Assembly: GCA_964585305.1 (NCBI GenBank)
Contig: CAZPDM010000100.1
Span: 1 to 13,282 of the forward strand
DNA length: 13,282 nt
Reading direction: 5' to 3'
DNA from: CAZPDM01 sp964585305
Lineage (GTDB): Bacteria > Planctomycetota > Uabimicrobiia > Uabimicrobiales > JABWCH01
The notes beneath the pieces are model-generated. The model was given only the letters and a program-made list of their open reading frames with translations, ran no database searches and had not been told where the DNA came from. This document shows positions 13,253-13,282 of the stretch, piece after piece (the first letter of the stretch is position 1; each line of letters begins with the position of its first letter). The translations under genes and the position numbers were made by a program.

Positions 13253-13282
13253 AATGAAACAAAAGATATAAAATGATAAAAT

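Noticed and set aside
13254..13282. Possible start of a rightward gene (ATG at 13254 reading five codons, or ATG at 13273 open to the edge)
   Set aside because: The first frame stops after five codons and the second has only three codons in the window with a weak ribosome binding site; too little to call.
13163..13282. Minus-strand open frame through both 45-bp repeats to the right edge (would contain a repeated 15-residue unit)
   Set aside because: It is low in complexity, AT-rich and lacks a visible start; it lies in the likely leader of a plus-strand transcript, so coding is not supported.

Overview
This is a chromosomal window of a very AT-rich bacterium, with intergenic DNA richer still in A+T. 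It holds seven complete protein-coding genes and no recognisable RNA gene, insertion sequence, prophage or CRISPR array. Several traits point to a Gram-negative-like bacterium with eukaryote-like signalling genes: a Ser/Thr kinase next to an FHA-pseudokinase, a secreted 2000-residue alpha-2-macroglobulin, and a phosphotransferase of the eukaryotic choline/ethanolamine type. A low-GC member of the Planctomycetota or a neighbouring deep lineage would fit, but this is inference; no phylogenetic marker is present. Ribosome binding sites are mostly AAAGGA 8-9 nt before the start, and TTG is used as a start at least once.

Layout. Positions 1-263 carry two tandem sigma70-type promoters firing leftward out of the window. 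A leftward ahpC-type peroxiredoxin (264-803) follows, with its own promoter and a leader inverted repeat. A rightward cluster then runs 1115-4546: an active transmembrane Ser/Thr kinase, an FHA domain fused to a membrane-anchored pseudokinase (4-nt gap), and a CDP-alcohol phosphotransferase (38-nt gap). It ends at a long symmetric terminator shared with a convergent AlkD-like DNA alkylation repair gene (4590-5294, minus). Upstream of that gene on the same strand is the alpha-2-macroglobulin gene (5383-11403, minus). A divergent intergenic region with several inverted repeats separates it from a secreted DUF3887-alpha/beta hydrolase (11629-12969, plus), which ends at a strong terminator. The right edge has a consensus rightward promoter followed by two perfect copies of a 45-bp tandem repeat, the leader of a gene or RNA beyond the window.

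How the genes may work together. The kinase, pseudokinase and phosphotransferase look like one transcription unit. The active kinase can plausibly phosphorylate Thr-rich juxtamembrane segments, the FHA domain can bind them, and the pseudokinase can act as a scaffold; placement suggests a link to phospholipid head-group synthesis at the membrane. The macroglobulin and the divergent hydrolase both have signal peptides and act outside the cytoplasm. The peroxiredoxin and the alkylation repair protein are stand-alone stress genes. The most interesting parts are the kinase/FHA-pseudokinase/lipid-enzyme cluster and the repeat-bearing right edge.
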